The notes: a model not told the origin generated them from the sequence alone. A stretch of DNA of 64,000 nt from Pseudomonadota bacterium (GCA_016183985.1 JACPDN010000006.1:1302001-1366000), one strand, 5' to 3'; numbered from the stretch's first letter, positions 9,209 through 19,943 are shown. Translations and numbers: made by a program.

Positions 9209-11068
9209 ATGACGGCCGATTCGCCGCACATTTCCGTTTCCCCTGCGGCCCCAGATTCTGCATTGGGCATTCTGCAGCGCGTCCATGGCCATGAACGCTT
9301 TCGCGGCCGCCAGGCCGAGATCATCGCGCATGTGGCTGAGGGTGGCGACGCCCTGGTGCTGATGCCGACCGGCGGCGGCAAATCGGTCTGCTATCAGATC
9401 CCCGCCATGCTGCGTGAGGGCGTCGGTATCGTCGTCTCGCCGCTGATCGCCCTGATGCAGGATCAGGTCGCGGCCCTGCAGCAGATGGGGGTCGCAGCGG
9501 CGGTCCTCAATTCCAGCCTCAGCCTCGATGAAATGCGCGAGGTCGAAGGGCAATTGCGCCGCGGCGCACTGCAGCTTCTCTATGTGGCACCGGAGCGGCT
9601 GCTCACCTCCCGCTTCCTCGATCTGCTGCGAGGTCTGAAGATCGCCCTCTTCGCTATCGACGAGGCGCATTGCGTTTCGCAATGGGGGCATGATTTCCGC
9701 CCCGAATACATCCAGCTCTCCGTCCTGCACGAGCAGTTTCCGGCCGTGCCCCGGATAGCCCTTACCGCAACGGCGGACCGCGAAACGCGCGAGGAGATTC
9801 GCCAGCGTTTGGCGTTGCAGGAGGCCGAGGTCTATCTCACTTCCTTCGACCGGCCGAACATCCGCTACCGCGTCACCGAGCGCACCGATGCCAAGCGACA
9901 ATTACTGGTGCTGATCGAGGGCGAACATAAGGGCGAAGCCGGGATCGTCTATTGCCAGTCCCGCAAGAAGGTCGAGGAGATTGCCGCCTGGCTAGCGGGT
10001 AAGGGCATCAAGGCGCTTCCCTATCATGCGGGCATGGAGGCGGGCACGCGGCGACGGAACCAGGAGCGGTTCCTGCGCGAAGACGGCATCGTCATGGTGG
10101 CGACCATCGCCTTCGGCATGGGGATCGATAAGCCCGATGTGCGCTTTGTGGCGCATCTCGATCTCCCCGGTTCCATTGAGGCCTATTACCAGGAAACCGG
10201 CCGGGCCGGGCGCGATGGCGCCGCCGCCGAGGCCTGGCTGGCCTTCGGTCTTGCCGATGTCGTGCTGCTGAGGAGGCGGATCGAGGAATCGGAGCTTTCC
10301 GATCAGCGCAAGGTGGTCAGCCGGCGCAAGCTCGACGCACTTTTGGCCTTCTGCGAGGCGACGACCTGCCGCCGCGTGGCGCTGCTCGCTTATCTTGGCG
10401 AAGACTCGCTGCCCTGCGGCAATTGCGACATCTGCCTGGAACCGGGCGAGACCTGGGATGCGACGGTGCCGGCGCAGAAGCTGCTTTCGGCCTGCTGGCG
10501 CACCGGCCAGCGTTTCGGCATCGGCCATCTCATCGACGTGCTGCGGGGGGAGATAACGGAGAAGGTCAGCCGTTTTGCACATGAGCAATTGCCGGTCTTC
10601 GGGATTGGCCGCGACGTCGACACGCAGGTCTGGAAAACGCTGGGGCGACAGTTGGTGTCACTCGGCTACCTCATCGTCGATAGCGAGCAGTTCAATACGC
10701 TGGCGGTGAGCGAATCCGCTCGTCCGCTGCTCAAAGGTGAAACGACGCTGACGATGCGTCGTCCGACGGTGAAAATGGGCCGCGGCAACCGGCGCCAGCG
10801 CGGCTCGACCGAAGCCACGGTTGCAGCCGCCCTCACCCGCGCCGATGTAGAACCGGATCTCTGGGAAGCCTTGCGCAACCGCCGTCGCGACCTGGCGACG
10901 GCGCAGAACCTGCCGCCTTACGTGATCTTCCACGACGCGACATTGCTGGCTATCGCGCAGGCAAAGCCGGCAAGGCTGGAGGATTTCCTCCGCATTCCCG
11001 GCGTCGGCGAACGCAAGATGAAGCGCTACGGCGCCGATTTCCTGGAAGTTCTGGCGGCCTTTCGCTGA
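9209..11068 (+). CDS. recQ: ATP-dependent DNA helicase RecQ
   Basis: A 3'-5' superfamily 2 DNA helicase acting in recombination and replication-fork repair. With ATG 9209 as start the protein has 619 residues. Motif I carries Lys58 in TGGGKS, motif II is DEAH at 151-154, and the RecQ-specific SQWGHDFRPEY motif follows. The arginine-finger region QETGRAGRDG is present. The zinc-binding cysteines are seen in the ATTCRR and CGNCDIC segments, then an RQC winged helix. A C-terminal HRDC domain at about 540-619 ends in LRIPGVGERKMKRYG. Length and order match standard RecQ. It abuts the convergent hydrolase gene with four bases between stops. Confidence 0.97.
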   Translation: MTADSPHISVSPAAPDSALGILQRVHGHERFRGRQAEIIAHVAEGGDALVLMPTGGGKSVCYQIPAMLREGVGIVVSPLIALMQDQVAALQQMGVAAAVLNSSLSLDEMREVEGQLRRGALQLLYVAPERLLTSRFLDLLRGLKIALFAIDEAHCVSQWGHDFRPEYIQLSVLHEQFPAVPRIALTATADRETREEIRQRLALQEAEVYLTSFDRPNIRYRVTERTDAKRQLLVLIEGEHKGEAGIVYCQSRKKVEEIAAWLAGKGIKALPYHAGMEAGTRRRNQERFLREDGIVMVATIAFGMGIDKPDVRFVAHLDLPGSIEAYYQETGRAGRDGAAAEAWLAFGLADVVLLRRRIEESELSDQRKVVSRRKLDALLAFCEATTCRRVALLAYLGEDSLPCGNCDICLEPGETWDATVPAQKLLSACWRTGQRFGIGHLIDVLRGEITEKVSRFAHEQLPVFGIGRDVDTQVWKTLGRQLVSLGYLIVDSEQFNTLAVSESARPLLKGETTLTMRRPTVKMGRGNRRQRGSTEATVAAALTRADVEPDLWEALRNRRRDLATAQNLPPYVIFHDATLLAIAQAKPARLEDFLRIPGVGERKMKRYGADFLEVLAAFR

Positions 11069-11072
11069 CGCT

Positions 11073-11630
11073 TTAGAACGAGATTTCGGTCGCCCGCTTC
11101 ACGCTGATCACCTTCGGCCCGGCGTCAAAGCCGTCCAGCAGCGTGTTGTGATGGGCGATGATCTGGTCGTAAGTGAGCGCGCCTCTGTCGCCGGTCATGT
11201 GGCCGTCGCCGATCAGCGTTACATCATAGCCCATGGTAACCGCGCGGCGCGTGGTGGTGTCGACGCAATACTGGGTCATGCAGCCACCGACCACGAGATG
11301 GGTGATGCCGCGCTTCTTCAACTCATCCTGCAGATTAGTTTCGTAGAAGGAATCGCAGGCGGTCTTGTGGACCAGCGTCTCGCCAGGCAATGGCGCGATC
11401 TCGGGACGCAGCTCCCAGCCAGGCCGGCCTTTGGCCAGACGATGATCGCCCTGATCGTCGTGCTGCACGACGACCACCGGCACACCGGATTGCCGCGCCT
11501 TCACCTGCAGATCGTGAAGGCGATCGACCACGACATCCAATGCGTGATCGAGAACGAACTGGCGCTCAGGCGTGCTGGCCCCGGCAAGAATCGCCTTCTG
11601 CACGTCGATGATCAGCAAGGCGGTCGTCAT
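11073..11630 (-). CDS. Isochorismatase-like cysteine hydrolase
   Basis: The 185-residue cytoplasmic hydrolase has the catalytic triad pattern of the isochorismatase/nicotinamidase superfamily. An Asp is in LLIDVQKA, a Lys in LVHKTACD, and the nucleophilic Cys in GGCMTQYCVDTT. Related enzymes act on nicotinamide, pyrazinamide, carbamoyl compounds or isochorismate; the substrate cannot be read from sequence. It is the last gene of the minus-strand group ispH-thrB-rnhA, starting 18 bases after the rnhA stop. Confidence 0.9.
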   Translation of the reverse strand: MTTALLIIDVQKAILAGASTPERQFVLDHALDVVVDRLHDLQVKARQSGVPVVVVQHDDQGDHRLAKGRPGWELRPEIAPLPGETLVHKTACDSFYETNLQDELKKRGITHLVVGGCMTQYCVDTTTRRAVTMGYDVTLIGDGHMTGDRGALTYDQIIAHHNTLLDGFDAGPKVISVKRATEISF

Positions 11631-11648
11631 CGGCAGCTCCTCAGTTTG

Positions 11649-12086
11649 TCAGCGCGGAACGGCACCGCGCGCGAGTGCATCGGCGCGTTCGTTCTCGTCA
11701 TGGCCGGCATGGCCCTTGACCCAGATCCACTCGATCTTATGACCTTTGAGCGCCGCGTCCAGACGCTGCCACAGATCGACATTCTTCACGGGTTTTTTGT
11801 CGGCCGTCTTCCAACCGTTTTTCTTCCAGCCGTGGATCCAGCTGGTAATGCCGTTCTTCACATATTGACTGTCGGTATGGATGCGCACGTTGACGGCACT
11901 TTTCAGAGCCTCAAGCGCCGCGATCGCCGCCATCAGCTCCATGCGGTTGTTGGTCGTGGCCGCTTCGCCGCCCGAAAGCTCCTTCTCGACCGAGCCGTAG
12001 CGCAGAATGGCGCCCCAGCCGCCCGGGCCGGGATTGCCGCTGCAGGCACCGTCGGTGAAGACATCAACCGTCTTGAGATCGGTCAT
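11649..12086 (-). CDS. rnhA: Ribonuclease HI
   Basis: A 145-residue endonuclease that degrades the RNA strand of RNA-DNA hybrids. The four acidic catalytic residues appear in [31 protein letters not shown] and the C-terminal [12 protein letters not shown] segment, and the WVKGHAGH basic/His motif is present. Length and order match E. coli-type RNase HI. The start overlaps the thrB stop by four bases, which indicates translational coupling. This thrB-rnhA arrangement is common in alphaproteobacteria. Confidence 0.97.
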   Translation of the reverse strand: MTDLKTVDVFTDGACSGNPGPGGWGAILRYGSVEKELSGGEAATTNNRMELMAAIAALEALKSAVNVRIHTDSQYVKNGITSWIHGWKKNGWKTADKKPVKNVDLWQRLDAALKGHKIEWIWVKGHAGHDENERADALARGAVPR

Positions 12087-13042
12087 AGGCCGTAGGCGGC
12101 GACACTTTTCGCCTGCTGATGGAAGCGGAGTTTTTTCAAGTATTCGAGCGGATCCTTGGGCTGCACGAAGGCCCCCGGCGGATGGTTGAGCCAGTCATAG
12201 AGCCGCGTCAGCAGAAAGCGCAGCGCACTGCCGCGAGCAAGGATCGGCATGGCCGCCAGTTCAGCCTCCGACAGCGGCCGGAGCTTGGCATAGCTTTCGA
12301 TCATCAGTCTCGCCTTGGTGACATTGAACTCGCTCTTCTGTTCGAAGCACCAGGCGTTGAGGCAGATGGCGACGTCATAGGCGAGGAAATCGGTGCAGGC
12401 GAAATAGAAATCGATGAGGCCCGAGAGGCGGTCGCCCAGGAAGAACACATTGTCCGGGAAAAGATCGGCATGGATGACGCCGATTTCGAGCCCCTGTGGC
12501 CAGTTCTTTTCCAGGAAGGCGAGCTCTTCCTCTATCGTTGCGGCAAGGCCCGGCACCACTTCATCAGCACGATCCTTGGTATTGGCCACCAATGTCTGCC
12601 AGCCGGAAAGGGAAAGGTTGTTCGGGCGCTTCAACGCAAAATCGCGCCCCTTGATGTGAAGATCGGCGATGGCACTGCCGAGCAACTGGCAATGCCGTTC
12701 CGTCGGGCGGCGCGGCCACATGCCTTCGAGGAAGGAGATGATCGCCGCCGGACGACCACACAGCTCACGCAAGGCTTCGCCGTCGCTGGCCTTGATCGGC
12801 GTCGGGCAACTCAATCCCTTGGCAGCGAGATGCTCCATGAGCCCCAAGAAGAACGGCAAATCCGAGCGGTTCACGCGCTTTTCATAAAGCGTCAGAATAT
12901 AACTGCCCTTGGTCGTGCGAATGAGGAAGTTCGAATTCTCGACACCCTCGGCGATGCCCTTGCAGGAAACAACCTCACCGATGTCATAGGCTTTGACGAA
13001 GGCTGCAAGATCTCCATCCGGCACTTCGGTATAGACGGCCAT
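12083..13042 (-). CDS. thrB: Homoserine kinase (ThrB2 type)
   Basis: Phosphorylates homoserine to O-phosphohomoserine, the substrate of the threonine synthase encoded at 2.4 kb. The 319-residue protein belongs to the aminoglycoside phosphotransferase fold rather than the GHMP kinase fold. It starts [12 protein letters not shown], has the glycine-poor nucleotide region around [10 protein letters not shown], the catalytic loop [11 protein letters not shown] and the metal-binding GLIDFYFA. It is flanked by ispH (19-base gap) and overlaps rnhA by four bases, so the three form one operon. Confidence 0.95.
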   Translation of the reverse strand: MAVYTEVPDGDLAAFVKAYDIGEVVSCKGIAEGVENSNFLIRTTKGSYILTLYEKRVNRSDLPFFLGLMEHLAAKGLSCPTPIKASDGEALRELCGRPAAIISFLEGMWPRRPTERHCQLLGSAIADLHIKGRDFALKRPNNLSLSGWQTLVANTKDRADEVVPGLAATIEEELAFLEKNWPQGLEIGVIHADLFPDNVFFLGDRLSGLIDFYFACTDFLAYDVAICLNAWCFEQKSEFNVTKARLMIESYAKLRPLSEAELAAMPILARGSALRFLLTRLYDWLNHPPGAFVQPKDPLEYLKKLRFHQQAKSVAAYGL

Positions 13043-13060
13043 GTCGAAGTTCCAGATCAG

Positions 13061-14005
13061 TTATGCGGTGAGGGCGCGCGGCAGCTTGAAATGCGTGGTC
13101 TCGGTAGTGACCGAGACTTCGTCGGTATCGATGTCGTAATGATCGCGCAAGGCGCCGATCACTTCCTGGACCAGGATTTCCGGTGCCGACGCGCCGGCCG
13201 TAATGCCGACCGTCTTGACGCCGTTGAACCAGGACCAGTCGATCTCTGCCGCCTTCTGCACCAGATGGGCCTCCGGGCAACCGGCGACGCGTGCCACTTC
13301 GACCAGGCGGCGCGAGTTCGAGGAATTGGGCGCACCGATCACCAGCATCAGGTCGCAATTCTCGGCAATCGCCTTCACGGCCTGCTGGCGGTTGGTCGTG
13401 GCGTAGCAAATATCTTCCTTGCGCGGCCCATGGATTTCCGGGAAACGCCGCTTCAGCACGGCGATGATGCCAATCGTGTCATCGATCGAGAGCGTCGTCT
13501 GGGTAATGAAGGCGAGGTTCCGCGAATCCTTTACCTCGATCTTCTCGGCGTCCTCGGCGGTTTCAACAAGCGACACCGCGCCTTCGGGAAGTTGCCCGAT
13601 GGTGCCGATCACCTCCGGATGGCCAGCATGGCCGATGAGGATGATGTGCTGGCCGGCGGCGTGATGCCCTTCCGCCTCGCGATGCACCTTGGAGACCAGC
13701 GGGCAGGTGGCGTCGAGATACATAAGCTCGCGCCGCTCGGCATCTTCCGGCACCGATTTCGGCACGCCATGGGCCGAAAACACCACCGGATACTTGCCGG
13801 GAATTTCATCGAGCTCTTCGACGAAGACGGCACCCTTCTTCTCCAGCGCCTCAACCACATGGCGATTGTGGACGATCTCGTGGCGCACATAGACCGGAGC
13901 GCCATAGCGTTCCAGCGCTCGCTCGACGATCTGGATGGCACGATCCACCCCGGCGCAAAAACCGCGGGGGGCGGCCAGATAGACGGTCAGCTTGCTCTTG
14001 CTCAT
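13061..14005 (-). CDS. ispH: 4-hydroxy-3-methylbut-2-enyl diphosphate reductase
   Basis: The last enzyme of the MEP isoprenoid pathway, a [4Fe-4S] protein that makes isopentenyl and dimethylallyl diphosphate. Three conserved cluster cysteines lie in [13 protein letters not shown] near the N-terminus, [12 protein letters not shown], and [13 protein letters not shown] preceded by the later Cys segment. The [10 protein letters not shown] and [10 protein letters not shown] substrate motifs are present. The start is set at ATG 14005, giving 314 residues; a TTG four codons earlier is possible. It heads the ispH-thrB-rnhA operon. The roughly 240 bases upstream are shared with the divergent CDGSH gene. 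Confidence 0.96.
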   Translation of the reverse strand: MSKSKLTVYLAAPRGFCAGVDRAIQIVERALERYGAPVYVRHEIVHNRHVVEALEKKGAVFVEELDEIPGKYPVVFSAHGVPKSVPEDAERRELMYLDATCPLVSKVHREAEGHHAAGQHIILIGHAGHPEVIGTIGQLPEGAVSLVETAEDAEKIEVKDSRNLAFITQTTLSIDDTIGIIAVLKRRFPEIHGPRKEDICYATTNRQQAVKAIAENCDLMLVIGAPNSSNSRRLVEVARVAGCPEAHLVQKAAEIDWSWFNGVKTVGITAGASAPEILVQEVIGALRDHYDIDTDEVSVTTETTHFKLPRALTA

Positions 14006-14144
14006 CGAGGGGCCCAATGCCGGGTGGATTTGGCGGACGAATGTGCCTGGAATATAGGGTTTTCAGTTCCCGAGGCAATGCCAAAGGGCGGAATATCTTG
14101 ATCGAATTCTTGCAACCCCGACAATGACCTGCCCGGTACCCGTC

Positions 14145-14173
14145 TTGTCGAAGTGGAACCGCTCAACTAAAGT
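14145..14173 (+). promoter_or_regulatory. Candidate promoter for the CDGSH gene
   Basis: TTGTCG (14145-14150) and TAAAGT (14168-14173) are spaced by 17 bases, about 75 bases before the CDGSH start. Only moderate similarity to the sigma70 consensus; judged by eye. Confidence 0.3.
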
Positions 14174-14247
14174 CGGCGAATAGGGTTAATTCGGTCAAGA
14201 TTCGGCAATCCCATCCGGGCTTACCGAGCCCAACCGATTGAGGGGAA

Positions 14248-14496
14248 ATGGCGACGATGACGGATCCACAGATTGCGCAGAAGGCGCCGTTCAAGATCGA
14301 TGTCGAAGCTGGCAAATCTTACTTCTGGTGCGCCTGTGGGCGCAGCCAGAAGCAGCCCTTTTGCGACGGCTCGCATAAGGGCACAGGTTTCAGCCCCGTT
14401 AAATTCGATGCCACAGCGACCAAGGCCGTGTTCTTCTGCGGCTGCAAACATTCCCAAAAAGCACCGCTTTGCGACGGCACGCACGCGAATCTCTGA
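14248..14496 (+). CDS. Double CDGSH iron-sulfur protein
   Basis: An 82-residue protein with two CDGSH-type [2Fe-2S] sites in tandem. The first reads CACGRSQKQPFCDGSHKG and the second CGCKHSQKAPLCDGTH, each with the three-Cys one-His ligand pattern of mitoNEET-like proteins. A GAGGGGAA ribosome-binding site lies just before ATG 14248. It is predicted to be a cytoplasmic electron- or cluster-transfer protein. No membrane anchor is seen, unlike eukaryotic mitoNEET. The following lipoprotein gene starts about 30 bases later on the same strand. Confidence 0.93.
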   Translation: MATMTDPQIAQKAPFKIDVEAGKSYFWCACGRSQKQPFCDGSHKGTGFSPVKFDATATKAVFFCGCKHSQKAPLCDGTHANL

Positions 14497-14525
14497 AGAG
14501 TGGCTCCCGTCGCGCGGAAAGGATG

Positions 14526-15083
14526 ATGATGAACTCGATGACCACCTTGGGGCGCAATCTTCTCGGCCTCATCGGCGCCGGCTTGTTGCTGGGTGCCTGT
14601 ACGGACCCGATCGCGCAGCAATCGCGCCCCTGCCCTGCGGTCAAGGTGGTGCAGGACGCCGCCTATCTCACCCGCTTTGCCGGTGAGGCGGAAGATCTCG
14701 CCGAGACATCATTCGAGGCGCGCGTCGCGCGCTCGCAGTCGATGTGCACCTATGTGACGAACACGGAAACGGGCAATACTGCGATTCGCAGTGAGCTCAG
14801 CATTGAATTCGCCGCCTCGCGCGGCCCGAAGAACCCGGACAGCGCCGCGAAATTCAATTACTGGGTCCGCGTCGTCGGCCCAGGCAACAGCCAGCTCTCC
14901 AGCCAGATTCTCGATGTCGAAATTCCATTCACATCGGCCAAGGTCCAGGGGACGATTCAGGATCAGGTCAATGTGGTGACGCCGCTTAAACAGGGCGAAA
15001 CGGGCGACTTCTACCGCATCTATATCGGCCTCGCGGTGAATGAGAAGGAACTCGACTACAACCGGCGCAATCCTCAGTTCTGA
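14526..15083 (+). CDS. Small predicted lipoprotein of unknown function
   Basis: With a start in the ATGATGATG run at 14523-14531 (14526 chosen; GGAAAGG precedes it) the product is about 185 residues. It has a hydrophobic signal and a lipobox LLGAC, with lipidation expected at Cys25. The mature part is mostly beta-strand-like, with segments such as AYLTRFAGEAEDLAETSFEA and an even spread of polar residues, and a C-terminus ending DYNRRNPQF. I recognise no catalytic motif. Its position directly before the glycine riboswitch is probably incidental. It may be an outer-membrane lipoprotein facing the periplasm. Confidence 0.8.
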   Translation: MMNSMTTLGRNLLGLIGAGLLLGACTDPIAQQSRPCPAVKVVQDAAYLTRFAGEAEDLAETSFEARVARSQSMCTYVTNTETGNTAIRSELSIEFAASRGPKNPDSAAKFNYWVRVVGPGNSQLSSQILDVEIPFTSAKVQGTIQDQVNVVTPLKQGETGDFYRIYIGLAVNEKELDYNRRNPQF

Positions 15084-15195
15084 GCCGCCTCCTTCACGAC
15101 CCGGCGCCACCGGCGGGCATGCCGCATCTGCACATAAAAATGCCGCTTGACGGATAGTCGCCCGGCGGCCCATGTTGCGCGCGGCAAAACCCGTT

Positions 15196-15430
15196 GTCGG
15201 GAGAGACCTCGCCCCAGCCAGAGTGACTGGGGCCAGGCGCCGAAGGAGCAACCGCCCCCGGAAACTCTCAGGCAAAAGGACCGACGCGGGGAAAAACTCT
15301 GGAAAGCGGATGGCCCCACACCTGGGCTTCATCCCACCGAAGGAGTAAACCGCCGGCTTTGGTTTAGCGCCCTGTGGCGCTTTTGAAGCGGACGGCCAAT
15401 CTCTCAGGTCCCGAAGACAGAGGGGGGTCG
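15196..15430 (+). promoter_or_regulatory. Tandem glycine riboswitch upstream of the gcv operon
   Basis: The leader contains two glycine aptamers in series. Aptamer 1 (about 15196-15284) has GGGAGAGAC, then GCCGAAGGAGCAA, then CTCTCAGGCAAAAGGACC. Aptamer 2 (about 15296-15430) has ACTCTGGAAAG, CACCGAAGGAGTAAA, CTCTCAGGTCCC and GACAGAGGGG. These are the conserved strands of the known tandem glycine riboswitch, which normally switches glycine-cleavage genes on. A hairpin at 15434-15452 between aptamer 2 and the gcvT ribosome-binding site may belong to the expression platform. A possible promoter is TTGACG at 15147 with CATGTT at 15171. The rest of the 403-base gap (15084-15195) shows nothing else I can name. 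Confidence 0.95.
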
Positions 15431-15486
15431 CGCGGGTAACGGAAACGTTCCCGGACGCGGTCGCCATTCGTCGGAGGGTTCGTTTC

Positions 15487-16629
15487 TTGAGTAGCAATCC
15501 CGGGGCCGATGCGCCCCTCAAATCTACCGCATTGTATGATCTGCATGTCGAACTCGGCGCCAAGATGGTGCCCTTCGCCGGCTACGACATGCCCGTGCAA
15601 TATCCGGCGGGAATCCTCGCCGAGCATCTCCATACCCGTGCCGCCGCCGGCCTGTTCGATGTCTCGCATATGGGCCAGGTCCGCATCCGCGCGGAAAGCT
15701 TCGCGGCGGCCGCTGCCGCGGTCGAACGCCTGTGCCCGGCGGATTTCCAGGCGCTGAAGCCCGGCCAGCAGCGCTACAGCTTCTTCACCGACAATGGCGG
15801 CGGCATCCTCGATGACCTGATGGTCACGCGCATGGGTGCGGGCGATGATCGCGACCACCTGTTCATGGTCGTGAATGCCGGCTGCAAGGATGCCGATATC
15901 GCGCATCTCAAGGCCAATCTCGGTGCTCGCTGCGAGATCGAGGTTCTTGCCGACCGCTCGCTGGTGGCCCTGCAGGGGCCGCAGGCTGCCGCCGTCTTCG
16001 CACGCCTCGCGCCGGACAGCGCCAAGCTCAAATTCATGAACGGTGCGGCCCTGAAGGCGGGCGGCATCGACGTCATTGCCACCCGCTCGGGCTATACCGG
16101 CGAAGACGGATTCGAGATCTCGGTCGCCGATGCCGATATTGTCGCCTTCACAAAGAAGGTGCTGGCCGAACCGGAAGTGAAGCCGATCGGCCTGGGCGCC
16201 CGCGATTCGCTGCGCCTTGAAGCCGGGCTTTGCCTCTATGGCAACGACATCACCGAAAAGACCAATCCGGTCGAAGCATCCCTCGTCTGGGCGATGCAGA
16301 AGCGCCGCCGCGAAGAAGGCGGTTTCCCTGGCGCCGGCATTATCCAGCGGCAATTGGCGGATGGTCCGTCGCGCCTGCGCGTCGGCATCCTGCCGGAAGG
16401 CAAGGCGCCGGCCCGCGCGCATACCGAGATTACGGATGCAACTGGCCGCGTGATCGGCGAAGTCACCTCAGGCGGTTTTGGCCCATCGCTCGGTGCCCCG
16501 CTCGCCATGGGTTATGTCGAGAAAGCTCATTCGACCGTCGGCACGTCCGTCAACCTGATGGTCCGCGGCAAGGCATTGCCGGCAAAGACCGCCGCCATGC
16601 CGTTTGTGCCGCACCGTTATCAACGCTGA
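15487..16629 (+). CDS. gcvT: Aminomethyltransferase (glycine cleavage T protein)
   Basis: Transfers the methylene carbon from aminomethyl-lipoyl GcvH to tetrahydrofolate and releases ammonia. The 380-residue protein starts with TTG 15487, seven bases after GGAGGG. It opens with [21 protein letters not shown], has the [10 protein letters not shown] segment, the folate-site [11 protein letters not shown] region and [16 protein letters not shown], all typical of GcvT. It is the first gene of the riboswitch-controlled operon gcvT-gcvH-gcvPA-gcvPB, with gcvH starting 74 bases downstream. Confidence 0.97.
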   Translation: MSSNPGADAPLKSTALYDLHVELGAKMVPFAGYDMPVQYPAGILAEHLHTRAAAGLFDVSHMGQVRIRAESFAAAAAAVERLCPADFQALKPGQQRYSFFTDNGGGILDDLMVTRMGAGDDRDHLFMVVNAGCKDADIAHLKANLGARCEIEVLADRSLVALQGPQAAAVFARLAPDSAKLKFMNGAALKAGGIDVIATRSGYTGEDGFEISVADADIVAFTKKVLAEPEVKPIGLGARDSLRLEAGLCLYGNDITEKTNPVEASLVWAMQKRRREEGGFPGAGIIQRQLADGPSRLRVGILPEGKAPARAHTEITDATGRVIGEVTSGGFGPSLGAPLAMGYVEKAHSTVGTSVNLMVRGKALPAKTAAMPFVPHRYQR

Positions 16630-16703
16630 CCGGCATGGTCAGCTTCACTGGGGAAAGGCGCGACGATCCATCGAAGCGCCGCAACAAAAATGAGGAGAAT
16701 TCC

Positions 16704-17081
16704 ATGAGCGGTATCCGCTTTGCCAAGGATCATGAATGGGTGAAGGTCGAGGGCGACATCGCCACCGTCGGCATCAGCCCCTATGCCCAGGAACAGCTGG
16801 GTGATGTCGTCTTCGTCGACCTCCCGGCCATCGGCAAGAAGGTCGAAAAGGGCAAGGAATTGGCCGTGGTCGAATCCGTGAAAGCCGCCAGCGAAGTCTA
16901 CGCGCCGGTTTCGGGCGAAGTGGTCGGGGTCAACGAGGCACTCGGCGATGCACCGGGTACCGTCAATGAAGACGCACTCGGCAAAGGCTGGTTCGCCAAG
17001 GTGAAGATGTCGAACAAGGCCGAGCTTGACGCCCTCATGGACGAAGCCGCCTACAAGACCTTCTGCGAGGGGCTGCATTGA
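16704..17081 (+). CDS. gcvH: Glycine cleavage system H protein
   Basis: A lipoyl carrier that shuttles the aminomethyl group between P, T and L proteins. From ATG 16704 (after GAGGAG) it has 125 residues beginning [17 protein letters not shown]. The lipoylated residue is Lys60 in [15 protein letters not shown]. The length is normal for the family. The frame is open well upstream into gcvT, but only the part from 16704 resembles GcvH. The gcvPA start lies one base after the stop. Confidence 0.97.
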   Translation: MSGIRFAKDHEWVKVEGDIATVGISPYAQEQLGDVVFVDLPAIGKKVEKGKELAVVESVKAASEVYAPVSGEVVGVNEALGDAPGTVNEDALGKGWFAKVKMSNKAELDALMDEAAYKTFCEGLH

Positions 17082-17082
17082 T

Positions 17083-18429
17083 ATGCGCTATCTGCCACTG
17101 ACCGAGGCCGACCGCCAGGCGATGCTGGCGAAGATCGGCGCGCCCTCGGTTGAAAGCCTTTATGCCGACGTGCCGAATGGCGCACTGCAAAAGGCACCCA
17201 TCGCCGGTCTCTCCAACCACATGGCGGAGATGGAAGTCGAACGTTTCATCGGTGCCATGGCCCGAAAGAATATTGGCACCAATGAGGCGCCGAGTTTCCT
17301 CGGTGCCGGCGCCTATCGCCATCATGTGCCAGCCTCGGTCGATCACCTGATCCAGCGCGGCGAGTTCCTCACCTCCTACACGCCCTATCAGCCGGAAGTG
17401 GCCCAGGGCACGCTGCAATATTTGTTCGAATTCCAGACCCAGGTCGCCTTGCTCACCGGCATGGATGTGGCGAACGCATCGATGTATGACGGCGCCACCT
17501 CGACCACCGAGGCGGTCGCCATGGCGAACCGTGTCACGCGCCGCAAGAAGGCGATCCTCTCCGGTGGCCTCCACCCGCATTACCGCGAAGTCGTCGAGAC
17601 CCATGGCCGCCACACCGGCTTCGAGACCGTCTCTGCGCCGCTCGACGCCACCGGCAAGGAAGACCTTGCAAAGCTTCTGGGCCCGGACGCCTCCTGCGTC
17701 GTCGTGCAGAATCCCAGCTTCTTCGGTCATGTGCATGATCTCAAGGCCCTGGCCGATGCCGTCCACGCTGCGGGCGCGCTGCTCATCGTCGTGGTGACCG
17801 AGATCGTGTCGCTAGGCCTCATCACGCCACCGGGCGAAATGGGCGCCGATATCGTGACGGCCGAGGGCCAGTCGATCGGCAATCCGCTCGGCTTTGGCGG
17901 GCCCTATGTGGGCCTCTTCGCCGCACGCGAGAAGTTCCTGCGCCAGATGCCGGGCCGCCTCGTCGGCCAGACCGCCGATGTCGATGGGCGCCGCGGCTGG
18001 GTGCTGACCCTTTCCACCCGGGAGCAGCATATCCGGCGCGAGAAAGCGACCAGCAATATCTGCACCAATTCGGGACTCTGCGCCCTCGCTTTCACGATCC
18101 ACATGTCTCTGCTAGGCGAGAGCGGGCTCAATCACCTGGCGCGACTCAACCACGCCAATGCCAGCGTTCTCGCCGACCGCCTCGCGGGGCTCCCTGGCGT
18201 GAAGCTCATCAACGACAGCTTCTTCAACGAATTCACGCTGCAATTGCCGAAACCTGCGATCGGCGTGGTCGAGGAACTGGCGAAGCGCCGAATCCTGGGC
18301 GGCGTCCCGGTGGCGCGCCTCGTCAAGGACAAGGCCGCGGAAAACCTGCTGCTAGTCGCGGCAACCGAACTCACCACCGAGGCCGAGATGGATGCTTTGG
18401 AATCCGGCCTCAAAGAGGTGCTGAAATGA
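17083..18429 (+). CDS. gcvPA: Glycine dehydrogenase (decarboxylating) subunit 1
   Basis: The N-terminal half of the split P protein, 448 residues, beginning [15 protein letters not shown]. With GcvPB it decarboxylates glycine and loads the aminomethyl group on lipoyl-GcvH. Family features include [18 protein letters not shown], the [13 protein letters not shown] motif, the [10 protein letters not shown] motif and [15 protein letters not shown] towards the end. It lacks the PLP lysine, which resides in subunit 2. Its stop overlaps the gcvPB start by four bases, consistent with stoichiometric coupled translation. Confidence 0.97.
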   Translation: MRYLPLTEADRQAMLAKIGAPSVESLYADVPNGALQKAPIAGLSNHMAEMEVERFIGAMARKNIGTNEAPSFLGAGAYRHHVPASVDHLIQRGEFLTSYTPYQPEVAQGTLQYLFEFQTQVALLTGMDVANASMYDGATSTTEAVAMANRVTRRKKAILSGGLHPHYREVVETHGRHTGFETVSAPLDATGKEDLAKLLGPDASCVVVQNPSFFGHVHDLKALADAVHAAGALLIVVVTEIVSLGLITPPGEMGADIVTAEGQSIGNPLGFGGPYVGLFAAREKFLRQMPGRLVGQTADVDGRRGWVLTLSTREQHIRREKATSNICTNSGLCALAFTIHMSLLGESGLNHLARLNHANASVLADRLAGLPGVKLINDSFFNEFTLQLPKPAIGVVEELAKRRILGGVPVARLVKDKAAENLLLVAATELTTEAEMDALESGLKEVLK

Positions 18430-19943
18430 CCACACCCAATCCCCTCACGAATACCATCTCCGGCAATCGCGGCCTGCAGATCGAAGAGCCTTTGATTTTC
18501 GAGATGGACGCGCCGGGCCGTTCGGGCGTCGATCTGCCCGCCGTGCCGCAACACAAGGAACGTCTGGGCGGCCTCAAGCGCAAAAGCGAGGTCGGCCTGC
18601 CGGGCCTCGGCGAAAGCCAGGTCGTGCGCCACTACACCAAGCTCAGCCAGAAGAACTACGCGATCGACATGTCGGTCTACCCGCTGGGCTCGTGCACCAT
18701 GAAGCATAACCCGCGCCTCAACGAAAAGATCGCGCGCCTCAATGGCATTGCCGATCTCCACCCGATGCAGCCGGTTTCGACCGTGCAGGGGGCGCTCGAA
18801 GTCATCGATACGCTGGCGCATTGGCTGAAGACGCTCACCGGCATGCCAGCCGTCGCCATGTCGCCCGCCGCCGGTGCCCATGGCGAGCTTTGCGGCATGC
18901 TGACGATCCGCGCGGCACATCTGGCCAAGGGCAATGCCCGCAAGCGCATCCTGGTACCGGAATCGGCCCACGGCACCAACCCGGCGACCGCTGCCAGCAT
19001 TGGCTACGAAGTCGATCCCGTACCGGCGGATGATCGCGGCCGCGTCGATCTTGCGGCCTTCAAGGCGAAGCTGGGGCCGGATGTCGCCGGCACCATGATC
19101 ACCAACCCCAATACCTGCGGCCTGTTCGAGAACGACATCATCGACATCGCCGACGCGGTCCATGGAGCAGGTGGTTACTTCTATTGCGACGGTGCCAATT
19201 TCAACGCCATCGTCGGTCGCGTGCGGCCGGGCGACCTTGGTGTCGATGCGATGCATATCAACCTGCACAAGACCTTCTCGACGCCCCATGGCGGCGGCGG
19301 TCCGGGTGCGGGCCCGGTTGTCCTTTCCGAGGCGCTCGCGCCCTATGCGCCACTCCCTTATGTGACGCATGGCAAGAACGGCTTCGATCTGGTCGAGCAG
19401 GACGACAGCGGCAAGGCTTTCGGCCGCCTCAAAGGCTTCCATGGTCAGATGGGCATGTTCACCCGCGCCCTCTCCTATATCCTCAGCCACGGTGCCGATG
19501 GGCTGCGGCAGGTGTCGGGCGACGCGGTCTTGAACGCCAATTATCTGCAGGCCAGCCTGCGCGGCGACCTTTCCGCCGCCTTCCCCGGCACCTGCATGCA
19601 TGAGGCGCTGTTCAACGACGACTTCCTGGAAGGAACGAATGTCACCACGCTCGATTTCGCCAAGGCGATGATCGACGAGGGCTATCACCCGATGACCATG
19701 TATTTCCCCCTGGTCGTGCATGGGGCGCTGCTGATGGAGCCCACCGAGACCGAAAGCAAGACCGATCTCGATCGTTACATCGAGGTGGTTCAGGGCCTCG
19801 CGCGCCGTGCCAAGGGTGGGGATGCCACCTATTTCCAGGGGGCTCCCTATCACACCCCGCGCCGGCGCCTGGACGAGACGCTGGCGGCCCGGCAACCGAT
19901 CCTGCGCTGGAAGCCGGAGCAGGCGAAGAAAGCGGCGGAATAG
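18426..19943 (+). CDS. gcvPB: Glycine dehydrogenase (decarboxylating) subunit 2
   Basis: The C-terminal, PLP-binding half of the split P protein, 505 residues. The Schiff-base lysine is Lys282 in [18 protein letters not shown]. The sequence also shows [16 protein letters not shown], the [10 protein letters not shown] segment and [13 protein letters not shown], all typical of the family. It is the last gene of the gcv operon. A 12-bp perfect inverted repeat lies just downstream. The lipoamide dehydrogenase (L protein) is not in this window and is presumably shared with the 2-oxoacid dehydrogenases. Confidence 0.97.
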   Translation: MTTPNPLTNTISGNRGLQIEEPLIFEMDAPGRSGVDLPAVPQHKERLGGLKRKSEVGLPGLGESQVVRHYTKLSQKNYAIDMSVYPLGSCTMKHNPRLNEKIARLNGIADLHPMQPVSTVQGALEVIDTLAHWLKTLTGMPAVAMSPAAGAHGELCGMLTIRAAHLAKGNARKRILVPESAHGTNPATAASIGYEVDPVPADDRGRVDLAAFKAKLGPDVAGTMITNPNTCGLFENDIIDIADAVHGAGGYFYCDGANFNAIVGRVRPGDLGVDAMHINLHKTFSTPHGGGGPGAGPVVLSEALAPYAPLPYVTHGKNGFDLVEQDDSGKAFGRLKGFHGQMGMFTRALSYILSHGADGLRQVSGDAVLNANYLQASLRGDLSAAFPGTCMHEALFNDDFLEGTNVTTLDFAKAMIDEGYHPMTMYFPLVVHGALLMEPTETESKTDLDRYIEVVQGLARRAKGGDATYFQGAPYHTPRRRLDETLAARQPILRWKPEQAKKAAE

